Source: Paroedura picta
Taxonomy: Eukaryota; Chordata; Lepidosauria; Squamata; Gekkonidae
Direction of reading: 5' to 3'
Assembly: GCF_049243985.1 (NCBI RefSeq)
Contig: NC_135386.1
Location: 8,532,001 to 8,596,000 of the forward strand
DNA length: 64,000 nt
Part shown: one piece after another, positions 1 to 42,800 of the stretch
Layout of the letters: each line of letters begins with the position of its first letter
Position numbering within the stretch: position 1 is the first letter of the stretch
Notes under the pieces: model-generated
The model's input: the letters and a program-made list of their open reading frames with translations, nothing else
Databases searched by the model: none
Told to the model about the DNA's origin: nothing
Position numbers and translations under genes: made by a program

Positions 1-61
1 AACAGAGCTTTCATCAGTGATCGAATTTCATGTTCAGAGGACACGGCACTTTTGCATAGAT

Positions 62-157
62 CAGCGTTTCTCAACCAGGGGGGTCGCGACCCCTATGGGG
101 GTCCATCGACCCTTTCCCCAAAGGGGGTCGCGGCATTAGGAAGGCTGAGAACCACCG
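62..157. mobile_element. Short hAT-type MITE
   Basis: A 96-bp element has ends of the form CAGCGTTTCTCAACC and GGCTGAGAACCACCG, which are near-inverted repeats typical of hAT elements. It is flanked by an approximate 8-bp target duplication (GCATAGAT / GCTTAGAT). It is non-coding and lies in the first TRPM7 intron of the window. Confidence 0.7.
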
Positions 158-204
158 GCTTAGATGCTTCCTTCCTTAGTTTTCACTCTTCAGTTGTTTT
201 TTAA

Positions 205-33887
<33,683 letters not shown>

Positions 33888-35720
33888 TGAAACGCTCAGC
33901 TCTTTCGGCTCCAAACCAAACGCCCGCGGAAGACCTCTCTGGGTTCTCTCACCCATCTTTTCCCGCACGGTCGCCTCGACCAATGAGTTCATCGCAGTGA
34001 GAAACCACACAAGCACGGATTGGCCTTTTGGGACGGCTCCGGTACAGTGAACTGGCCCACACCTGGAAAGGGGGGGGGCAAGGGAGACGTGGCAGAGATC
34101 CTCGAACCCCCCCCCTGTGGAGGGAGAAGCTGGTGGTTTTTCTTTAAAAGGCTGGATGAAATTAAGTATTTATGAGCGAGCTTTTTAAAGAAACGTTTTT
34201 AGCTGAAGGTGTAACTTGACAATTTTAACTTGGTCCTTGGAGGGGGGGGGATCGTTCTTTTTGCCCTCTCCTCCGTTCCGTAGTGCAATATGCCCTCGAC
34301 CAAATGATTTCCCCCCCCACTTTTTTTGTGCATCTGATGGTTTTAAGGCAGATCAGCAGGGCTTCATGACAGCTGGTTTCTGTCATCTGGCAAGGACGAC
34401 GGAAGAGACGTCCCCCACCTCCTTTCCTCACCTGCTCTGCAGCTACCGAAGGATTCTCCGACCCTCCTGCAGGGTGCCTTTTGAGATGCGTTCTCTTGGT
34501 TCGGTGCCATGTACTTTCTTTTTTAATGCGGTCCGTGGGAACACAGGTGCTCCTAGGGGGACCTGCCCACGCTCGGTGCCGGTTCGGTGAACTGCAGGGG
34601 CGGGATCTCCCAGGCATGAAGAGATAGAGAGCCCCGTCTCCTGTATCAGGATTCGGCCTCAGAAACTTGGAGCCAGTCCCCACGGGGAGGAGAAACCCTG
34701 TAGGGAAAGGCGCGTCTGTCGTTGTGTTGTTTTTTTTTAAAAAATACATTTAATTTTTATCAAGTCACTGTCGCGGAGTAGCCAAGCTGCAAGAGAAGAT
34801 TGGGGAGGGGTGGGGGAGAAATAATCACACTGTATAGAACAAAAGTAGCATAGAGGCCGGTCAAGAATACAGAACAAGGAAGAAGAAAAAACATGTTAGG
34901 GAAGAGGTTTTTTTGTTTGTTTTGTTACAACAGCGGCTGCTTCAGAAATTTTGCCTTCCAAAGATCTCCTTAAAAAAAATCAGTATCTGAAAGCTGAATG
35001 TACACATGAACATTTTTGGGTGTGGGGGGTCCTTTGAGATGCTGCTTTTTGCAGTGCGGGGGCTGCCACTGTGCAGTTCCTTCCCCTGCCTCTCAGGTAA
35101 CTTCAGTCCTTGCCGTGGTGTGGCTCTTTGCCGCGGGTCTCAGAAAGAACGTTGCCGGCGTAGATTCCTCCTGGCTGTCTTCTGACATGAATATGGCGAT
35201 AGAAAAAGCTGGATCTGACATGTTATGTCCAAAGGGCCCCTTAGTTGTATTTAAGATTGTGTGAAAAAATGCCTTTTAATGTAATGTTATGTATGGTACT
35301 TATTTAAAAAAGAAAATACAGATGGATTTACATTATGTCCTGTACGGGAGATTGCAATGCAACTTTAAGCCAATAAAAGATAATTTACCTGCCCCAGATT
35401 TTGTTGAAGATTCAACAAGGAGAGAGCCTGTTGTCCGAAGGAAGTTTCATACTGCGTTTTCGTTTTGTTACATAGGTACTAATTGTAATTTTTAATTGAA
35501 GGGCACTGTAAAGCTCAGTAATTTTGTTTTGTTTTTTTTAAATAATTCCGTAGTGTATCTCATAGATACAGACGATAAGGCACGAACACAATAGCTGTTT
35601 AAATGGTGGTTTCATGTTGCTGGGGAGGGAAGGGTGTAGTGAATGAAAGATACAAAAGCTGTATACATTTTGTACATCAATAAATCTTTAAACAATCCCA
35701 AATAAATTTATTCTTGTTTA
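33888..35720 (+). other. TRPM7: TRPM7 3' UTR with alternative poly(A) signals
   Basis: A non-coding stretch follows the stop. AATAAA signals lie at 35372-35377, 35679-35684 and 35701-35706. Conserved-looking AT-rich text (35280-35710) is free of interspersed repeats, as expected for a UTR. The exact end is inferred. Confidence 0.75.
35679..35706 (+). terminator. TRPM7 distal poly(A) signals
   Basis: Two AATAAA hexamers 22 bp apart, followed by TTTATTCTTGTTT-type downstream text. This is the probable main cleavage region. Confidence 0.7.
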
Positions 35721-35791
35721 GACCGCTGAGCTCCTTCCTTTATTTGACTTGGTTAATTTTTTTTAAAGGGGGGGGGGGAGGATTCAGACGT

Positions 35792-35935
35792 AGAATCATA
35801 GAATCCTAGAGTGGGAAGGGACCTCTTGGGTCATCTAGTCCAACCCCCTGCACTGTGTAGGACACTCACATCCCAATTGCTCATCTGCTGTAACCTGCCA
35901 CCCCCTTGAACCTTCACATATGTGATGGTTGAAGA
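35792..35935 (-). mobile_element. CR1 LINE 3' fragment
   Basis: AGAATCATAGAATCCTAGAG, GGACCTCTTGGGTCATCTAG and ACCTGCCACCCCCTTGAACC, antisense. It lies in the short TRPM7-USP50 interval. Confidence 0.85.
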
Positions 35936-36324
35936 GGTCTTTGAATGTGCTTGGTCTTTTCAGCAGCCAATTAATACAGGTCTCTGAACTTCTGAATGAG
36001 TAAAAAGTTCAAATAGGGCTAGACGATCAAAATCACCTTTCTGTTTTGATTATTATTGTGTACAGCCATGGAGGTTGCAAACAAGAACAGACCTGAATAT
36101 AACAACGGGCAAATAAAACAATAAACCCGGTTTTGCTACCATGCATTGTTAACCGTTGTGTTTCCTTAACCATTAAAATTCACTTAATCAAAGTGGTCCT
36201 TTTTGTTTTCTCCAGCTGGCTATAAGAAAGGAATAACATTTAAACGAGAGTTCTCACTGCTCCCTCCCTGGGGCAGATCAGAACTCATCCCTGCTGCATT
36301 TTCCTCCAACACTGTGCATTGCGG

Positions 36325-36432
36325 GTTTTATCTTGTCTTACGTTTTATGTCTACGTTATTATGTAAACACCGCCCCAAGCCGGCTGGGGGCTGAGAGTGT
36401 CGGCCTATAAATTTAATAATAAACAAATAAAA
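36325..36432 (+). repeat. L2-like LINE 3' tail, sense
   Basis: TTATCTTGTCTTACGTTTTA...GCCGGCTGGGGGCTGAGAGT, then TATAAATTTAATAATAAACA. Confidence 0.5.
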
Positions 36433-36821
36433 TACTCCCTTCTCAAAGCTGATTGGATGCTGGAGGGAAGAGAGTGGCTGTTTTCCTCCTTCAGGGTTGG
36501 AACAGCCTCCTGTCTGTCACCCGAGCATCTTCTCCAAACGGATTGTGGAGTTCTGGAACTTCTTGGCCTTCTGTTCACAAGCCCATTGCCTGGCGACGTA
36601 GGAAAAGTCCGTTTGTGACGCCCGAAGAATCCACGTTGGAACACCGGGGAGAAGCATGAGGAGGCCCATCTGCTCGGGGCAATCTTAAGCGGGAATAAGA
36701 TGAAGCAGCGCGATTGCACAAAGCCGTGGAGACAGCAAGCAGCAGAATGAAGAGGCGGAGGTAAACCGGTACCCCCCAACCCCCCGTTAAGACTTCACCT
36801 TGTCTCCTGGCAAGATAGCCC

Positions 36822-36874
36822 ATGGCTTCCAGGTCAACGAAGATGCCTGATGACTTCAATATATTTTATCTTCT
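36822..36874 (+). CDS. USP50: USP50 exon 1
   Basis: Encodes [17 protein letters not shown] plus two bases and ends at a GTGAGT donor. It resembles the start of human USP50 (PADDFDIYHVL) as I recall it. Its phase joins the next exon exactly. Confidence 0.82.
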
Positions 36875-39800
36875 GTGAGTTCGTTTTATTTTATTTTTTT
36901 AAATCACCATTTACTCTCCAGGGGTGGGGGCGAGGTGGGGAGACACACCTGTATGTGTTCTGTTTCCTGCAGCAGAGCTAAACATGTGTCTAGTCTAAGG
37001 TGACCAGATTGTCCCACTTTTGGAGGGACATCCGGGGGTGCCTGGCAAAATATCTATTACAATGCTATTTTTGCGTTCTATGAAACTTTTTGTTGCTCCA
37101 TATAGCAACAAATTTTTAATCAAGAATCCCCCCCCTCTCCCGTCAATGGTGTCCCGCTTTACCAATGTTAAAATCTGGTCGCCTTAGTCTAAAAGGTAAA
37201 GGTAAAGGTATCCCCTGTGCAAGCACCGAGTCATGTCTGACCCTTGGGGTGACGCCCTCCAGCGTTTTCATGGCAGACTCAATACGGGGTGGTTTGCCAG
37301 TGCCTTCCCCAGTCATTACCGTTTACCCCCCCAGCAAGCTGGGTACTCATTTTACCGACCTCGGAAGGATGGAAGGCTGAGTCGACCTTGAGCCGGCTGC
37401 TGGGATCGAACTCCCAACCGCATGGGCAAAGCTTTCAGGCGGCTGCCTTACCACTCTGCGCCACAAGAGGCGCCTTAGTCTAGTTGCATCTTTATTGGAG
37501 GGTGGAAAATGCCACAGCCAGCTTATGGCTACCTCATAGGGGTTTCAAGGCCAGATATATAGAGACGATTTGCCATCGCCTCCCCCCCCCCCCCGATCTG
37601 GGACTTTCTGCCAACGCAGAAAGGAAGCAATAAAATAAACCCCCTACCAGCGTATTTATACTCACTGAACTCTATAAAGAAGGGCCTTTTTACCAGCAAG
37701 AGTAAACTCTTTCCTCTCTAATGTGAGACATGGGGAAGGTTCCACCAAGTCCCTGTATCAGAAAGGTCGACTCTACACAGATGTAAACATTCATCCATAG
37801 CGTATTAGCCTTTTCGGACCAGCGAGATGCAATTCAGGATTATGTGACTGATTTAAATTCAAGATGCAGGTCCAAGTTCCTTATTATAAAACCCAGGTTA
37901 CGTGAGAGGGATCTTAGCCAGCTTGCTAAAGAATATACGGAGAGTAAACAGTTGCTGTTGGTCAATGCAGAAGGGACAAGCTTAGATTTCTACGGTACCA
38001 TCTATCTTTTGGTATTTAGCCACCTATTCTTCGATTTGATGTTTGTTACGCCCATAAAGGAGTATTGAGTCTCTGCAGAGCAACCCTGGATACCCTTGGT
38101 GGTCTCCAAGGTCAAACCTGGGACCACCCTGCTTGCTTTTGAGATCCTTTTGAGGAGCTTACTTATTCCCGTTCCAATCAAATTTTTCAAAGCAAGACTC
38201 AAGGCAGCTTACAAAATCCCAGACAACCTTCTCCCTGCCCCGTTGTGCTTGGAAATCTTTACCAGTAGAGTTACCGGTAGAGTTGACCACCCATAAGTTG
38301 ACTAGTTCAAGGGGGGTGGTATAAAAATAGAAAAACAAAATAAATAAAGCTTATTTATCTCGCTTTTTCCTCCCTTGGTTAGTTCACCAGTGAGGAAAAT
38401 GCTCTGGCCTGTAGCCAACCCCCTCCCCCCCGCCCCAAGCCAGGTTGAAGCGTTCCTCCTACTGAAGGGGTCTTTCACCATCTTAGGTGGTCCTTTGTCC
38501 TTTGAACAAAGGATGTGCTCAAAGGTTCCTGAGAATAAGTGCCAGGATTCTTTGGAAGGGAAACCGAGATAAAGGTAAAGGTATCCCCTGTGCAAGCACT
38601 GAGTCATGTCTGATCCTTGGGGTGACGCCCTCTAGCGTTTTCATGGCAGACTCAATACGGGGTGGTTTGCCAGTGCCTTCCCCAGTCTCTACCGTTTACC
38701 CCCCAGCAGCAAGCTGGGTACTCATTTTACCGACCTCGGATGGAAGGCTGAGTCCACCTTGAGCCGGCTGCTGGGATCGAACCCCCAGCCTCATGGGCAG
38801 AGCTTTCAGACTGCATGTCTGCTGCCTTACCCCTCTGCGCCACCAGAGGCCCATCGGAAGCCGAGATAGTAGGCTGGAAACATGATGGTTTTATTCGTAG
38901 CATGACCAAACGAAAACTGGGCTTGTTTGACGCTGGTTTGCCTTTGGACCCGCAGCAAGGATGCTCTCTCCCTGGAGCCTCTGGAGGAGCCCATGGACCA
39001 GAAGAGGGAGGAGACCAACCCACAGTACCAAGGGCTGACCGGCCTGCGCAATCTGGGCAACACCTGCTACATGAACGCCGTCATCCAGTGCCTCAGCAGC
39101 GTGTCGCCCTTGGTGGAGTATTTCCTCTCTGGCAAGTATATCACATCCCTGGACAAGTAAGTGAACTGGGCTGGGCTGGGATGGGAAGACGTCACCTTTT
39201 CAGTCTAGGATGCCTTCGTTTCGGAGAGCGACAAAGGATTCGGGGTCGCGTTCTCCATGACGCGCCAGACAGCTCGGACAGGCTTTCTCCACTAGGGGGT
39301 CATAAAACCCTGGGGTTTCTTGACGGCCCTGGAAGGGTTTCCCAAATGTTTGCTAAACATCTATTGGGTGATATGATCGTATATGGTCATGTTGACCCAT
39401 TCCCTCCCCCCCCCCAATGGCCAATGATGGGCCTGGAGGGGGTGGGGAGGGGAGGGGCCTGGGGTGGGCGTGTCCACAGCTCTGCTTCCCAACCGTATTC
39501 TGCACAATTGCTCCACTTCTGAGGTTTCTCAAAGCCTGAAGAACGTTTCACGATGGTCATGGGTAGTCAACCTGTGGTCCTCCAGATGTTCGTGGACTAC
39601 AATTCCCATGAGCCCCTGCCAGCGTTTGGGAATTGTAGTCCATGAACATCTGGAGGACCACAGATGTTCATTGACTACCCCTGGACTAGATGGCCTGTAT
39701 GGTCCCTCTATGATTCTAGGAATCTACGTAAGATCCCTGCTTCTTAGATTTTTGACTGGACTCCGTAAAGTCAATAGGATGCGTGGACAAATATATAAAT

Positions 39801-42800
39801 AAAAGCTGGGTCTCAAAGTAAATAACCCTTGAAGGGAGATTTGATGCCTCTGCTGGTTAAAAAGACTGCTCTTCCCCCACAGAACCGGCCCACCCCAGTG
39901 TGGATTGATGGGCCTTTATTTGCATTACTGAGATAATAACCAAGACAAGGGTTCTTGGAGAGGAAACGGGCCTTCCATGCACCTCTCTCCATCGTTGTGG
40001 CCAACGGAGTTGCTAACCACCAGGCACTTTGCCGTCTGACTTTTAAAAAGCCCAGAGGCTGATCCCTCATGCCCCGCTCCAGGCGCTTTTCTGGAAGTTC
40101 CTCTGCCAACGACATGTCTTAGAACTGTGCCAAGTTTCCCAAACTGTGCTGTGACATCTCACGTATTTCTCCCCTCCTGTCCTCCCACAAAAAGAGCATG
40201 CCATAATAGTGAGGAATGGTGCAGTAACATCAATGCACTCTCAGAAAGCAGAATGGTGCATAATCCCGAATGAGCAGTGGGGTGTGAAGAGCCTCATAAC
40301 CTCACAGTTTGTTTGTTGTTGGGACACTGGGAAAGAGAGAGGTTCTACAACACTGTACTGCACTCCCCCAGCTGGGAAGATGGCGTGTCATGCTTCCTGC
40401 TGCCAATTATTCATCTTGCCCCGCCCTCTTTGTCTTTTAACTCCAGTCCAGGGTTGGGAAGTGGGGATGGTTGTCCAGCCATGTAAGGCCAGTTGCTTAT
40501 CTGGGGACCAAGCCCTATGAAGATAGGTTGAGGGACTTGGGAATGTTCAGCCTGGAGAAAAGGAGGTTGAGAGGGGACATGATAGCCCTCGTTTAAGTAT
40601 TTGAAAGGTTGTCATTTGGAGGAGGGCAGGATGCTGTTCCCATTGGCTGCAGAGGAGAGGACACGCAGTAATGGGTTTAAACTACAAGTACAACGATATA
40701 GGCTAGATATCAGGGGGGAAATTTCCACAGTCAGAGTAGTTCAGCAGTGGAATAGGCAGCCTAAGGAGGTGGTGAGCTCCCCCTCACTGGCAGACTTCAA
40801 GCAAAGGTTGGATGCACACTTTTCTTGGATGCTTTAGGATGCTTTGGGCTGATCCTGCTTTGAGCAGGGGGTTGGACTAGATGGCCTGTATGGCCCCTTC
40901 CAACTCTATGATTCTATGATTCTATGAACATTGAGCAGGGGGTTGGACTAGATGGCCTGCATGGCCCCTTCCAACTCTATGATTCTGACTTCCAGAATTT
41001 TTCCATGGCAAATGGTTCCTTGCCCGGCCCCCTTATCCTAGCAGCCCATGGGACTGTGCTTTGTTCACCACCACCATTTCCTCCCACCAAACTAATTCTA
41101 CGCTGTCCTTTTTCGTCTCCAAGGGAGAATGGAGAGATTGCGACGGCCTTTGCTTACCTGATGGACGACATGTGGCGGGGGGACTTTGACTGTGTCTCCC
41201 CAGAGGTATTCAGGCTGGTCATTGGGGAGCAATATCCTGCTTTTCTCAAGAAGACCCAGCAAGATGCCCAGGAGTTCTTGATTTACGTATTGAATGAACT
41301 GCACGAAGCTCTCAAGAAGGTGAGCGCAGTTTTTGAAGCTGCACCAAATCCCTGCCTTGCATTAACGCGTGGCGGCTGTGATTTACCCAGTCGGATTGAG
41401 CATATCGGTGGGGGAGAACCTGTGACCCTTGATAATAGTTATGCGGTGGCTTCCGTGCTTGTGTTGAAGTTTTCAGAGCAGCTTCAAGGGCAGCCCTGCA
41501 CAGAGCAAGCTACAGTAGTCTAGCCTGGAGGTGATTGTTGTCTGAATCATTGGGGCTAGGTTGGATGCGACAGGTAAGGTGCTAGCTAGTTGATGCACCT
41601 GGCGAAGGTGGCAAAATAGCTTGCCTGTGACATCTGTGCCCTGGGCCTTTATAGGTAGAGGCATCCAGGATCACAGTCAGCTGGGTGACCTTGGGCTAGT
41701 CACAGTCCTGTTACAGCTGTTCTCACAGAGTAGTCTCTCTCACAGCTCTCTCAGCCCCATCTACCTCACAAGGTGTCTGTTGTGGGGAGAGAAAGGGAAG
41801 GCGATTGTAAACTGCTTTGAGACTCCTCCGGGCAATGAAAAGCAGGGGATAAAAACCAACTCCTCCTCCTCCTCCTTCCTTTTTCTATATCTAAACAAAA
41901 TCAGCAATTAAGGCATGATTCCATGCTTATAAGAAATGAGAGCGGAAACATTAGTCAAGAGCTTTTAAGCTGCAAGCAATTTAGGCTTGGGAGGGGTGCA
42001 TGCGTGGCTGTACCTCAGGTGAGTACCTGGACCTTGTTCTTTATATTTTATACAGGGGTAGTCAAACTGCGGCCCTCCAGATGTCCATGGACTACAATTC
42101 CCAGGAGCCCCCTGCCAGCAAATGCTGGCAGGGGGCTCCTGGGAATTGTAGTCCACGGACATCTGGAGGGCCACAGTTTGACTACCCCTGATTTTACAGT
42201 TCTCTTTTCTTACTGTTAATGGCACGTGACAACATATTAATTCCGTCTTCACTATACTCCATGGGTCTTGGGCTCTCACAGACTGACCTTCGGGTTTGGG
42301 GGCACAGTCAGCCATGTCGAAACTCCAGTGAGGAACATGAATCCGGAACACGACGAAAACGGAGTCTGAACCCAGGGGCACCTTGAAGTCCAACCCGCAC
42401 GCCTGCACGCAAGAACTTATTCCCAGATTTAAACTTCGTCGGTCCGTAAGGTGTCCTTGGATTCAGACTTGCTTCTCTTGCTTCAGACCAACACGGTGAC
42501 CCAACCGGGAAGTTTTTTTTAAGAGGACGGGTTTTTGTCAGGACTGAAGAAGGGGGTTTTCTCCTGATTTCGGGAATCGCCTTGATTCGGCGACGTGGCT
42601 TTGTTCTTCCTTGCAGTCGACCAAGAGGAGAAGCCAGGGCACCTCGTCCACGGCGTGGGAGTCCAGGCCTTCCGGCACGGAGTCCTCCATCATCACCCGG
42701 CTCTTTGAAGGACACCTCAGCTACTACATCATGTGCCTGGAATGTCAAACCACCACGTACAAAAACGAGATTTTCACGGTCTTGTCTCTCCCGATCCCTT

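Noticed and set aside
34216-34749. Open frames of 124 and 174 codons in the TRPM7 3' UTR
   Set aside because: There is no conserved motif, splice logic or homologue that I recognise, and the position is within the UTR.
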